Assembly: GCA_002205965.3 (NCBI GenBank)
Contig: NADL03000466.1
Coordinates: forward strand, 310,001-374,000
Length of the DNA stretch: 64,000 nucleotides
Direction of reading: 5' to 3'
Source of the DNA: Kappaphycus alvarezii
Lineage: Eukaryota; Rhodophyta; Florideophyceae; Gigartinales; Solieriaceae
Shown here piece after piece: positions 53,713 to 64,000 of this stretch. Each line of letters starts with the position of its first letter. Within the stretch, counting starts at the first letter, position 1. The notes below the pieces were generated by a model. That model saw nothing but the letters and a program-made list of their open reading frames with translations. It was not told where the DNA came from and searched no databases. Position numbers and translations under genes: made by a program.

Positions 53713-54825
53713 TTGGCATTGGCTACAAAGAAAAGGCCCGCAATCGGGAACAACTCCAATAATCCAGTCAAGCTCCGCTCAAAGCCTCTACCCGTCTGTG
53801 CAAGCCATGTGTCGAAACCAAAGGGTCAGGAGAAACCAGTTACAATCGTAGCTGCCCTATTTCAAGTTATTAACTTGATCTCTCCTACTCCAGCACCTCC
53901 AACAACTCCAACTCCTGCTCCAGTCACTCTCTCCCAGTCTTTTTAATCGCCTGCAGTGCCGCCTATTCCTGCTGACCCTCCAGCGTTAAGAATCCCGACT
54001 CCGCTTACTGTCGAATCCCTCTCTCCGGTAACACTTCCTTCGTCCACTGTACCTTCTCCTCCACCTCCTGTGCCACCTATAACACCCTTTGCTTCGGAAC
54101 CAAAGTCTTCTTTCCTCACCTTCCATCTCTGTCAGCTCAAAGTATCGGGTCCGAAGCAACTTGCTCAGCACAGAGGTGGTAGGAAGTGCCGCAACAGATC
54201 TGAGCGGAAGCCGGCTATTACTCCTTGTGCCCGCTATAACCGCGTCTTCCAAACTAAACACGACCACAACAAACACATTGACCACAAACACAATAATTAT
54301 ATTTTGATTCACTTGGTCCCATTATACTCACCATGGACTCCTCTGCCGGAACTCGTATTGATAATCTCGAGAAGCCCCGTGATGATAACTATCACATTTT
54401 GGAAAGCCCGAATTCAACTCATCATATCTCTCAGGGAGGTTGACAATCATCTTACACTTGATCCACCGGAAGCATCTTCGTCAACTCACTCCGCATGGCA
54501 AAATGCAGATGCCAAGGCAAGAGCCATCATTGGGCTCACAATTTCAGATGCTCACCTTGAGCAGGTTCAACATGCCACCACGGCCAAGCAAATGTGGAAA
54601 CTCATTTGTGATATTTTGGAAAAGAATACCCTGCTAAACAAGCTCGCCGCAAGACGTCGCTTCTATACCGCGCAGATGTACCCAAATGAGAAAGTTCTAC
54701 TATTTGCTGCCCTTATTCTACAGCTTGCGGCCACTGTAAAATCCATGTCTGTGTATGTCGAGGACAGCGAAATGGGGATGGCCTTCCTCAATGGCTTGCC
54801 CGATCGCTTTAACAGCCTCATATAA
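53713..54825 (+). pseudogene. Copia III zinc-finger plus gag ORF
   Basis: One frame is interrupted only by TAA at 53944-53946. After a proline and threonine-rich stretch (PTTPTPAPVTLSQ) it has a degraded finger pair: FHLCQLKV with x12 to H and x5 to Cys, then CARYNRVF with x12 to H and x4 to H. This matches the fingers of Copia I and Gypsy I with three ligands lost. The C-terminal half is a Copia gag: DNHLTLDPPEAS, ARAIIGLTISDAHLEQVQHA and EDSEMGMAFLNGLPDRFNSL. So the finger module is fused ahead of gag in this element. Confidence 0.75.
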
Positions 54826-55477
54826 ACCCTTGATCCCTCCGATATCGAAGATGGCAAGCTTCCGTTCGAATTTTTACAGAGTAGATGTCTCCAAGAAGGG
54901 CAGCGCCATGCTCAGCGAGATCAAAACGCTCTCAAAGTCGCTGAGAGGGCTGCACTCCTGGGGACCTAGTCTTCCAAGCCTCGAACAGGAACTTCCGCAG
55001 AAATTTGCATACACTGCCGTCGTGATAGCAACCGATGCTACAAGAAGTTCCCTCATCTCGCTCCCAGAGGTCATCCAGCTAGAGCTCACCTTGATAAAGC
55101 TAGAGGAAGTGGAGGAAAATCCGTCAATGCCACGGAGGTTGCTGAAACTACCGAACACCCAGATGTCGTTTGTCTCTTTGCGTCGACTTCCCATGCACAA
55201 CAAGTAGCACTTCAATCTACCGGAGGCCCTCCTCTCTCATCTATGCAATGGATCATCGATTCAGGATGTACCCGCACATCACTTATGACCGCTCAGCTTT
55301 CACAAGTTATCATTTTCTCGCGACCGCTTCAAATCTCGACCTTGGGACAGATTCTAAGGTTATGATTATTGGCTCCGGTGACGTTGCTCTCACGTTAAGA
55401 CGGAAGGGAGAAACTGTCAAGTGTGTAAAGAAAAACGTATTACACGTTCCAGACCTTCGATACCAACTGCTCTCCTC
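54826..55477 (+). pseudogene. Copia III gag end and protease start
   Basis: In shifting frames I see the protease active-site region WIIDSGCTRTSLMTAQ (about 55247-55294) and downstream IIGSGDVALTL and NVLHVPDLRYQLLS (about 55430-55470). The D-S-G triad is intact. Sequence then passes directly into 3' LTR remnant, so integrase, RT and RNase H are missing. Confidence 0.75.
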
Positions 55478-55559
55478 ACTCATACTCCCTTCTGCTCTCC
55501 AGCTCTCTCCCTCACTCCTGTCTGGCTCCCTCGCTCCCTCTCTCTCTTTCTGTCCATCA
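55478..55559 (+). repeat. Copia III 3' LTR remnant
   Basis: About 80 bp matching the end of 52487-52949 (ctcactcctgtctggctccc to gtccatca), followed by GTTCC. Confidence 0.78.
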
Positions 55560-55564
55560 GTTCC

Positions 55565-56310
55565 AGCATAAAGAGCGGGCAGACATACCTGCTAATTCTT
55601 TGATAAAGCGGTGATAATAACCGGGTAAGCCAAGGAACCTCCGCAGCTCAGTAGTTTTTCTTGGTACTAGTGCCTCCTTCATAGCACTTCTCTTCTCCTT
55701 GTCGACGTGAACTCCTTCTTTGTCAAAGAAATGGCCGCAAAGCTTGACACTAGACTACATAAAGGCATATTTGGTGATTTTTAATTAATTATAAACTTTC
55801 TAATAGCTTATGAGACGATGCCAAGGCATCGAACGTGCTCAATGTTCGCGTTGGAGAACACAATTATGTCTTCCAGATATACTCGAGCGAAACGTTTATC
55901 TTTCAAGATGTAATCCATCATTCGCTGGAATGTAGACGGCGCGTTCATTAGCCCAAATGGCATCAACTCGAAGTTGAATATGCCGAAGCGGCATACAAAG
56001 GTAGTCATGTCTTCACATTCTTCGTTCATGCCGGTCTGAAAATTCACTGCGAAGAGGTTCAGGGTTATAAATAACGAACTCCTCTTCAATTCATCGAATT
56101 TTTCTTCAATTTTGGGCAATTTTCAGCTGTAAGCCTTCATTTTTTGGTTTAGCGCACGGCATTTCACACAAAAGCGGGGCTTGTTGTCCTTTTTTTGTCA
56201 AAATAACAAAGAAAATGGCAAGGCTGAAGAGGCTGAAGTGATAATTCCTGCATTAAGCATCTTATCGATCTCCTTGCGAGGGATTTTGTTGTGGCTTGGA
56301 GCCATTCAGC
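55565..56310 (-). pseudogene. Gypsy III reverse transcriptase
   Basis: Leftward from about 56310. The frame 56119-55808 has CRFGIFNFELMPFGLMNAPS, TFQRMMDYILKD and the catalytic YLEDIIVFSN (YLDDI in the family, so the second residue of the D-D pair is kept and the first changed). Below it, about 55700-55570, is LRRFLGLPGYYHRFIKELAG, the link to RNase H, which is cut by Copia III. Confidence 0.82.
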
Positions 56311-56547
56311 GAGCCCTGTGGTATAGAGGGGTCTTATGCTTCAGTTCGAATCCATGTTTTGTCGGTGTCGATGCTGGGCGGAGCTCTTTGGTTGTTTATG
56401 CCAATGTCTCTGTGTCATGGAGTGAGCTATTTATGCTTTCTTGTGTTTCTTCAGGAATATGAGAAAGACAGGATTTAAGTTCTCCTATAATCTCCTCCTT
56501 TGCGTTTTCTTCTCCTCCATCTCCGGCTGTGGCCGCAAACGTATCTG

Positions 56548-57480
56548 CTAGTTCTTTACTTGAGTTTCTGGGGCCCTCTTAATGTTTTTGCGTATCGCAA
56601 GGACCAGTTCTTCTCCTGAAGTGTCGGCGGAGACGGGATCGGAGGTGAGGTATTCGCTAGGCGTTCTGACCTCTTCACCACTCATCAGCTGCTTCTTGGC
56701 GTCTTTTTTATCCTGCTTCAAAGCCAGAACTACTTCCTTAGAGCCAATGTGCAGACAAACCCTTTTGGTCCCGAAGTCCAAATTTGCCCGCATAGCCGAG
56801 AGAGTTGAGAGAAAAATAGTTAAATCAAATAGTGTCTTCTCTAAAATCAAATAGTCCAGCTTGACCTCTTAGTCCCCGAAGGCGGTCGGAACCTTGAGTA
56901 AAGAGCCGAAACAGGAGGCAATATCTCCGTTTGCGACGGTAATTTTCTTTGAAGTATAGTTCGTTGAAATGTGCAGGCGTCAATATTACTACGCAGAAAT
57001 TACTTCCGGTAAGGCCTCAGAGTCCAAAAATTCCCATATTCCCGTACCATAAACCTTGAGCTACAATTATCGCAGCATGGGTGGTCACTTATTGGCCGAG
57101 AAGACAATTATAGGCATATTATTCTTTCCTAAAAGTCATCGTATTACCTTTGCAGCTCCGTCAGCATCCCATCGAAGAAGCTGGCCGAATTTGAACCGGC
57201 AGTTGGCATTCTCGAGCTCAGCGACTACGTCGCACTTTCCCACATATTCTTGAAGCTCGTTTGAACCCTTTTTTCCTTTTTTATTCTTATTTTTCTTCCA
57301 ACTTTAACTTTAAATACGGTATTCTCCTGCCTGAGCAAGGACAAATAAGATTTGAGCTGTTTACAGCGTATGCAGTAGACTGGATACTGGAATTTCCCCG
57401 TGATCTTCTCTACGAGGCTGTTTCGGCAAATTTTACTCGTCAGAAGTTCTCTTCATCGCGTTGAACAACTCTTCTATTTA
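56548..57480 (-). pseudogene. Gypsy III protease region
   Basis: The frame at 56850-56548 reads RANLDFGTKRVCLHIGSKEV, a strand order seen at the end of retroelement protease domains. The part above it (57480-56851) has no clear catalytic triad. The assignment rests mainly on position between gag and RT. Confidence 0.45.
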
Positions 57481-57527
57481 CGGATCGGTTTCAGATTTAT
57501 TTTCACGGATGACGCTGACCTGATCGG

Positions 57528-58366
57528 CTACTCGAAGGTCTGATTTCTTATCGGGATCTTTCGAAGCACCAGAAGCCTTGCTTCTAGACGCATACCGTCT
57601 TTTAGCATCAAAATATCCCAATTGACCGGAAAGCCTGCAATAATGATCGTAGTATGAATTCTTTTTTCATCTAGATGCTCCGCGACGGGACGGATTTTGT
57701 GACGATAAGAGAATATTATAGGAGCATTTCTTCTCCGAGCTGACGAGGCTGGTTCTTCGAGTTTATTTGCATTTAAATTCTTCTCCGTGACGACGGGGGT
57801 CAGGCGAGACAGGTCTTCGGCAGGGTCATCTAACCTATCCTCGATGTTTCTTGAGCGAGCATCGGGACGACATATTAGATATACTGGCGGTACTTCCATA
57901 ACTTGAGGCGAAGATCCGGAAAATTCACTTGGGATTCGCGTGAAAGTTCTTCAAAGCATTTACTAGGCCAACGTTATTCTTCGACCTTCGGAATGAAAGC
58001 AACTGTTGCAACTCATCATGTATACATACATCAGTTCTAAGTAATTTGAACCTGGCAATATTGTTGAAACGTTCCTTCTCGTAAAACGCCCCGATTTCTT
58101 CAAGGAGCCCGGTATGTATTTGATCTCGGGGCCGATTTCTGTTCTTGGGGAATGATTTCATTTGGATCCTCTTCTTATTCGAAATGCTTGATGAACGTTT
58201 CCTTGACAACAGCGTTGTTATTAGCATCTTCGAGAAGCTCTCCCTGAGCTTCGAGGGAATCGTAGTAGAACTCCAAGGCGGGGCTATGTAGGTGTCTGAG
58301 GAGGGATAATGGCTTCTCCACACTCGACTTACCGGCCATTGTTACTTCTTCGTAGAAGAAGAACAT
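57528..58366 (-). pseudogene. Gypsy III gag, broken
   Basis: From 58366 leftward: MAGKSSVEKPLSLLRHLHSP, ALEFYYDSLEAQGELLEDAN and FIKHFE, followed in other frames by ERFNNIARFKLLRTDVCIHD and LLSFRRSKNNVGLVNALKNF. The pattern is that of a Gypsy capsid (F..HF...Y.....A...L). 57899-57528 is an uncharacterised basic linker. Confidence 0.55.
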
Positions 58367-58486
58367 CGCAGTTCCAGTTGGAAGCGGCAGAATTAGCTCT
58401 GGAGGAAGAAGTCCTCTGGAATAGTACCATGATAAGGTTGGAACTTTTAAAAAATATAACAGGTGACCCCTGGAAGGGGAGGCTTC

Positions 58487-58737
58487 TGTGTTTTCTTGTG
58501 TCTCCGTCGCCCCTCCACTAACGACCAGCCCTGTTCATGTTACACTCGCGGTTGCGGTAGAAAATTCCAGAGCCACACGCCGCAAGACCAATAATATTTA
58601 CATTGCTGTGGTATAAAAATAACTAAAAAGTTGTTGAAAATGATAGAAAAGCAACTCTAGAGTATATTGACTAACGTAGAAAACTGAGAAAACGCGCCAT
58701 TCAAGTAGCGAAAAGGTGGGTTCTTGGTAATATTTCA
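58487..58737 (-). repeat. Possible Gypsy III LTR, right copy
   Basis: Diverged direct repeat of 48972-49207, about 120 bp upstream (on the minus strand) of the gag frame, as expected for a 5' LTR. Confidence 0.6.
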
Positions 58738-58944
58738 GGAGCCACGAAAACCCGCCTTCGAAAGGTAACAGATGTACAGTAAAATCTCGGAAATCAATTT
58801 TTGTTAATAATTCGTTCTTTTCAATTAAACGTATTGACAAGAGGATTGGTCAGATTAGATTTTAATCTTTAATTTTTGTTTTGTTTTAATTACGAAAACT
58901 GAGGGATACTCAATAGTATTTTCGCGCACTATATACGTACGTAT

Positions 58945-59200
58945 AGTAGGGTGAGAGTCCCGTCCGTCCCACACAGGACACACCGTACGAGGCTGTTTCA
59001 GACGAGTCGGGTAGCTTGGGAATGCTGCTCTAACTGGTGGTAAATCTCATCAAAGGCTAAATAACGGATGGAGACCGATAGCAAACAAGTACCGTGAGGG
59101 AGAGATGCAAAGCACTTTGAAAGGAGGGTGAAAAGAACCTGAAACCGTCATGGAAGAAGCGGATTGCGTTGTAATGAAAGGGCACTGTGTGTGTTCAGCC
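58945..59200 (+). rRNA. LSU rRNA 5'-domain fragment
   Basis: The order tgagagtcccgt, gagtcgggtagcttgggaat, gtggtaaatctcatc, ggctaaata, gagaccgatagc, aacaagtaccgtgaggg and gcaaagcactttgaaa is that of the conserved region before and at the D2 expansion of eukaryotic LSU rRNA. Sequence upstream of 58945 does not look like LSU, so it is cut at the 5' side. Downstream similarity fades; parts up to about 59620 (tggaaagtaaggttg near 59548) may still belong to it. Several changes at conserved sites suggest a pseudogene. Confidence 0.75.
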
Positions 59201-61451
59201 CGTTTGGAGTGCACTGGCACGAGTGCCTATCTGCCGTGGACTGCCGGGGGCCGATTGTGGGTCCCTCGTACTCATCTTAACTTCATGATTCATATTGGGC
59301 ATATAATGCCGAGCTGACAGTGTAAGCGATTGTATTTGGAAAGTGTCGCTGCAATGTAGGGAGTACGCGCTTGTATTGACGTTGCAATTGAAGGACAGAC
59401 GGCCGCCGATATATGTTGGCGAACGTTGTCGAGCGCAGCTACTGGCCTATGGAACAGTCTAAGGGATGTTGATTTCCCATGTGTCTCAATCATCACGGTG
59501 GCACACTTGCAGGGCGCATGAAAGGCGTCGAAAGCCAAGGGAACGAAATGGAAAGTAAGGTTGAGAAAGGTTGCGTCCGCGGTAAAGTTTAAACGCAGTT
59601 CTCAGTGAGCGAACCAAGGTCTTCAGCGTAGGCTAATTCAGCTGCCCCGCAGGGGTCCGATGCACGTTGTCTGAGGTGATATAGGGCTAAAGAGGTGCGC
59701 ATGGTGATATAGAAGGCGATTTGCGACGGCCCAGCAGACTTGTCGGCAGGATATGGTCCACATTGAACAGGGATGTAGGCGGAGCGAATGCTAGTAACTG
59801 ATACAAGGTCTGAGACTTCCTTTCGGTGAGCCAGGCCGTCAGGGAGGAACATTTCGGTCATCAGGAGATTCCGGAGGAAATTGTGTCAGGTAAATTCATT
59901 GTATCCCGAATTAAAGGTCGAAACATGGCCGTCCTAAGCATCCATGTAGGCTATACAGTGGGTCCACACAAAAAGAATAGTAGAGTCGAACACAGGGAGG
60001 TTGAGGTGACTTCTAAGCATGATGAAACAGACCCCGGAAGAGACATGAGTGGCTTTGAATGGATAGACGGTGAGCCGTACGTAGGCGCATAGCCTGATAA
60101 CAATACCATAATGCTATCTTCGCCCGCAGAGAAACTACATACAGTACAGCGCAGTACTGCACACCGTGGTACATTCTAGAAATTATGCATTTCTTTCGGT
60201 GAGAGGTCGTCATCAAGCAATTTTATACGAGGGGTTACGAATTATTCAGGTTGAGAAAACCCCCACGTGACATGGGATGCGAGCAAGGAGAGCATTAGCA
60301 ATACTCGACCAAAGAACATAGCGGCGGCGCTGCAATATTTGGCCCTTTGCACGGTTGAAATTGATAGGGTCGGAAGATTGAAAAAGTTGAAAAGTTGGTT
60401 ACCCTAGGAGGGGGGTTCTGTCGTTTTTGTGTCGTGTGTGAAAGCGGTCTTTCCTGTCCGCTTCACTCAGCTTTTTCTGTCGCAGTGGAGTTAAATAAAC
60501 AAGACAATCACCTTGAGTCGCTTTTTAACTGCCTACCTCCCTTTTTTCTTTCAAGTCCTGTCCCCCGTTCCCCGTTATATAGGCCGACGGTGAAAAGAAC
60601 CGTTACAAACGAATGGACCAGAACAACGGTGAGCTCGACCCGTACATGTGTACACGGAGAGCTCACATCACCCCCTAATGAGACGATGCTGTGCCCTCAC
60701 AGCAAAAATACATTGAAAAAAGACAAAAAACAAAATACTATCATATCAGCAGTCCCACAACGGTCTGGTATAAATACCGTAGTGAGCACCACCCCACCAC
60801 CTCAGATATCCGCTTGGCCGAAATGTATGGAAAGAAATTGACCATGTTGGCGTTGGAGATGTTCCTTTCGTCCTCCCTGTAGTGATAACATTTGAACTCC
60901 GCCGAAAAATCCACCGCAGCACCGAAACCCCTCTTTTGCCGCAACTTCCTCTCATTTTCAACCCCCGCTCCCCACGCCTACCCAAGCACCATCAACCTTT
61001 TGCAAAGCCCCAACCCGCCTAGATCCATACTAGCGCAACAAAAAACAAGCTTCGCGGCCCACTTTCTCCTTCTCTTCATCGTTTTCCTCCCACCATCGTC
61101 TACAAAAACACGTTCCCAGCCTGTCCCGAGATACGGGCCAACCCAACAAAAACACAGGAAGGACATTCTTGTCGTTAACAACTCTCTCATTCGCCAACAT
61201 TCTCCTCCCCTCTAACCCCTTCGCTCACTCGATCACCATCCTTCATTCATCCCGAACGCACGTACTCAAACCACCCTCAACCGCAGCATCACGCCCTATC
61301 GAGCATGCGTCACTATTGAATGTACCTCAAGACCGTGGCGCATGCACTCCTTGTTTTGCTACATCCGGCTTCTGTTCAACGGCACTATCGCCGCTACCGC
61401 GTACCTAACCTTCTCCGCCATTTCTTCCCTGAAGCCGCTTCGCGGGAAGTA
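59201..61451. other. Probable rRNA-like tail and unassigned sequence
   Basis: No protein family is recognised. Frames at 59589-59861 (minus) and 59826-60092 (plus) overlap the rRNA-like zone and are probably not genes. A 148-codon plus frame at 60395-60841 is serine- and threonine-rich without features. The last few hundred bases may include the 3' LTR of Gypsy IV, whose partner would lie outside the window. Confidence 0.35.
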
Positions 61452-62114
61452 CTATTTCAAGCGCTTCGCGTGAACACGCCCCCAACTTACCTTCCCGCTT
61501 ACGTCCTTTAGATGATACGCGGGATGTTTCGCTTTGACGACTTTGTACGGACCAAGCCAATTGGGATGCAGATCCTTTCTCAATTTCGTCTTCCGTAAGA
61601 GCACCGAATCTCCAACGCAGTACATTTGGTCATGCAATGACACGCCCTGTGCCCACCTTTGCGATTCTTTGGTTGTTCTTCGCGCCAAAACTTCCACCAA
61701 TTCCACTACCCTCGCGCCATCATCGCCCGCGCCGGGTTCCCCATCCAACATTGGGATATTCCGGAATTTCCAGCGCGGCTGCTTGCCGAACATCATGAAG
61801 AAATGAGGTAAACCGTCTCTACCCTTCCGTGCTCGGTACGCCGCAACTATTCTCGGTATCTCAACATTCCAAGCGAGTCTTGTTGTCCACGCCACTTTGG
61901 CAATGGCCCTCTTCATCGTGCCGACCATTCTTTCTGCCCTTCCGTTTGCTTGCGGCGCATAAGGGCTAACTGGCTTCCATGAGATGCCGTTTCTAGTCAG
62001 GAACTCCTTCAAGGCGGCCGCCACAAAGGCGAGATCATTTTCCGTCACAATGGTGCACAGACTTCCAAACACCGCTACTATCTCTGTTCTACGAAGGCGA
62101 GAGCTTCCTCTCAT
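61452..62114 (-). pseudogene. Gypsy IV integrase core and C-terminal domain
   Basis: A 220-codon frame begins with a non-matching MRGSSRLRRTEIV. It then holds FGSLCTIVTENDLAFVAAAL, GISWKPVSPYAPQANGRAER and MVGTMKRAIAKV, giving the second D and the final E-like region of the DDE core, and then FGKQPRWKFRNIP. The C-terminal SH3-like part is GDSVLLRKTKLRKDLHPNWL and GPYKVVKAKHPAYHLKDV. It looks well preserved in this section. The frame is joined to the zinc-binding part by a shift at about 62112. Confidence 0.87.
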
Positions 62115-62509
62115 GTATCGTATCTCTTTGCCCGCACTAGAGGACAGTCGCTTGAATGTTCGAAACCGGTCAGGAGGGACCCGTTTTTTTTCATCGTCTC
62201 CCTAAACGGCCCGGAAAATTCAATGGATAACGTCTCCAACAAACTCGTTTCTGGCTGTCGCAGCCCCGTAACGTACTTCCCCGCCACTGATGCCTTCTGG
62301 CAGTAATCAAATGAACGTACAAAACTGTGTGCCTCAGGTATCATCGTGGGCCACCAAAACCTGTCCTTCAAGAATTGCTTTGTGGCTTCAGCACCCCAAT
62401 GACCAACCGAGTCGTGGACCGCCTCGAGAATGTGACACCTGACTTCAATTGGGGGAACGACTCGCAAGCCACGGGTCTTTCTGCGAAAAAGCACCCCTTG
62501 GGATAACAA
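62111..62509 (-). pseudogene. Gypsy IV integrase zinc-binding part
   Basis: The frame has HILEAVHDSVGHWGAEATKQ (two His of HHCC), then FLKDRFWWPTM and FDYCQKASVAGKY, where the first Cys of C-x2-C is Phe-Asp-Tyr. The catalytic core starts LETLSIEFSGPFRETMKKNG, where the first catalytic Asp is Glu or shifted (IEFSGP instead of IDFxGP). Confidence 0.8.
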
Positions 62510-62732
62510 GAACGCTTTGCCTGACGACGGTACTTCTTCTCTGGGTCTGATTTGTCTCCCATTTGCAAGACTGTGCGGACTGCAACTAAAGCATCTTCGA
62601 ATGTGCCTTATGATCAGAGAAAAGAACGAATGGCGATCTTAACAAGTAGGGTCGGAATTTTTTCAACGCGAATATCACGGTCAAAGCCTCACGCTCGAAA
62701 GTACTGTATCTCTTTTCCGAGGCTTTCAATGC

Positions 62733-63967
62733 TCAGCTCGCGAACTGCGTCGGGTGCTCTTCACCATCGACACCCTTTTGGATCAAGACAGCCCCGACAG
62801 CTGCCTTCGACGCGTCCGTGTAGACTAAGAATGGTTTCTTCAAGTCTGGCTGCGCGAGCACCAGCGATGACGTCATCACTTCCTTCAAATTCATAAACGC
62901 TTCCTCTGTCTCTTTACTCCATTCAAATTTGCCGTCAGGACTCGTCACTACGTGCAAAGTGGTCGCAATGTGGGCGAACCCCCTCATGATCCTTCGGTAG
63001 TACGAAGCCATTCCCAAGAAAGACCTTAGCTACCTTTACGATTTGAGAATAGCCGCCTTGGCTATTGCCTCTATTTTCTCAGGGTCCGTCTTAAGCCCCG
63101 AACAACTCACAACTTGACCTAGCATCTCCACTTGCGGTGCTGCAAATTTGCACTTCTTCAACTTCAGCTTGAGGTTTACACCTCTCAACCGCTCAAGAAT
63201 CATCCTCACATGTGCCAGATGCCCCTCCCACGTCTTCAATTTAATAACGAAGTCGTCAATGTACACCAAGACGAAAGGTAAGTCTCCCAGTAACATCGTA
63301 GCCATCCTTTGAAAGCACTCAGTCCCGTTCTTAACTCCGAACGGCATAAAGACAAAACAAAAAGACCCGTAATTACATCTAAACGTAGTCATCTCTTGCA
63401 CCTTATCATCAAGGCAGATGTTCCAGTAATCATTGAAGAGGTCAAGCGTGGTGAACACCGAGCACCCTTGAATCTCATCTAGCAACTCACCCATATTCGG
63501 TATATACCATTTGTCGGCCTTCATCCTCATGTTCAGTGGACGACAGTCAAGGCAAAACCGATGCTCTCCACCCTTCTTTGCCAATATGACGACACTGAAC
63601 TCCGGTGGCGACTCTGATGGACGAATAATCCCCCCGTCCAACATCCGAGCCACTTCATCTCGGATGACATTGTTGTATTTGGGCGGGACCCTCCCGACCG
63701 GCCCGCAGATAGGCGTGTCGTCGTCAAGTTCGAAGGAATGCGTAACGGGGACCTTTCCGGACGTAATATCATTGAAGCTACAGGCCACGAAATTCTTCTC
63801 TTCCAAGAGCATCTTCGCCAACTCCTCCTGATGCCCCACTGGGCCTGTGACAGTGCTCGAACGACTACTCGTGCTTTCTCGTCATCAAGCTCTGCAAAAC
63901 TATTTATTCTCCTTAAGCTGTCTAACGTTGCTCCAATGTTCTCTTGCTTCACCTGGAATTCCATCAC
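62733..63967 (-). pseudogene. Gypsy IV reverse transcriptase and RNase H
   Basis: The RT is open over 267 codons (63839-63036): RVPPKYNNVIRDEVARMLDG, GGEHRFCLDCRPLNMRMKAD, FCFVFMPFGVKNGTECFQRM and catalytic YIDDFVIKLK (about 63265), all near-consensus. A stop or shift separates it from RNase H (63017-62733), which has GMASYYRRIMRGFAH and FLVYTDASKAAVGAVLIQKG. 63967-63840 is a linker from protease. The 5' part and LTR lie beyond the window. Confidence 0.9.
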
Positions 63968-64000
63968 TTCGATACCTTCGGCATCCTGTCTGGAGTCTTG

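Larger units (their letters stand above)
52487..55559 (+). mobile_element. Copia III: internally deleted Copia element
   Basis: A target duplication GTTCC (52482-52486, 55560-55564) flanks the element. The 5' LTR is 52487-52949. Only the last about 80 bp of the 3' LTR (to tccatca at 55559) remain. Between them are a zinc-finger and gag ORF, a zinc knuckle and the start of the protease. The rest of pol is deleted, with the join at about 55470 after VPDLRYQLLS. The element cannot move alone. Confidence 0.87.
48972..58737 (-). mobile_element. Gypsy III: decayed LTR retrotransposon, minus strand, split by Copia III
   Basis: Reading leftward from about 58366, the blocks are gag, protease region, RT, RNase H, then integrase down to about 50880, so this is a Gypsy element in reverse. 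The 250-bp direct repeats at 48972-49207 and 58487-58737 are placed like LTRs on either side, though they are diverged and I could not find a target duplication. Copia III interrupts RT-RNase H at 52487-55559. Confidence 0.75.

Noticed and set aside
35725..53946. Recurrent single in-frame TAG and TAA codons, suggesting a changed genetic code
   Set aside because: The stops replace different residues (Gln in one case, not clearly Gln in others), and the long LINE A frame contains no internal stop. Simple decay explains them.
58487..58737. Certain LTR status of the 250-bp repeats around Gypsy III
   Set aside because: No target duplication, no firm primer site or polypurine tract; kept only as possible LTRs.
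59589..60092. Two overlapping ORFs as protein genes
   Set aside because: They overlap the rRNA-like zone on opposite strands, have no domain and are probably chance frames.

Overview
This 64 kb window is eukaryotic and is built almost entirely of transposable elements lying beside and inside one another. The evidence is several LTR retrotransposon lineages (Copia and Gypsy, one Gypsy with a chromodomain), several LINE-type retrotransposons that carry a restriction-like endonuclease, a Tc1/mariner element, and pieces of eukaryotic-type large-subunit rRNA. I see no convincing intact host gene. Base composition is mixed and recognisable introns are absent. A repeat-rich, intron-poor protist or alga would fit; a red alga is possible, but that is a weak guess and no single feature fixes the lineage.

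Layout. 1-2806: RLE-type LINE 'A', nearly intact. 3089-6888: a foldback locus in which LINE 'E' is preceded by an inverted copy of its own last 1.1 kb and followed by a 128-bp tandem array. 6889-8055: mostly unassigned, with a GC-rich short repeat. 8060-14850: a decayed Tc1/mariner element split by a complete Copia element (Copia I, 9130-14732, target-site duplication CTAAG). 14901-22526: Gypsy I, which holds a LINE A-like fragment and a tRNA-like segment. 22527-25330: spacer, a mariner end, a GC-rich repeat and LINE 'F' (minus strand, split by an AT-rich insert). 25371-31427: Gypsy II, a chromovirus (duplication CGTAC), sitting in a third GC-rich repeat. About 32060-40290: LINE 'B', split by Copia II (32537-37019, duplication AAACC) and by a solo LTR (38366-39089, duplication GTATG). 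40420-42326: LINE 'C' fragment, a 28-bp tandem repeat, an acidic ORF that may be a host-gene remnant, and a second LTR copy. 42380-45658: LINE 'D', minus strand. 45660-48971: mostly unassigned, with a LINE B 3' copy. 48972-58737: Gypsy III (minus strand, decayed), split by the deleted Copia III (52487-55559, duplication GTTCC). 58945 onward: LSU rRNA fragment. 61452-64000: Gypsy IV, minus strand, running off the window.

How it fits together. The TSDs and the restored reading frames give an order of events: LINE B is older than Copia II and the solo LTR, the mariner is older than Copia I, and Gypsy III is older than Copia III. The most unusual observations are (1) the same paired C2H2 zinc-finger module in the leading ORFs of two Copia elements and one Gypsy element, (2) the 1.1-kb foldback, whose inner breakpoint falls at the same conserved codon as the 5' end of an independent LINE fragment, and (3) LSU rRNA pieces, one of them inside a Copia element. 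All repeat comparisons were made by eye within the window; no database search was possible.
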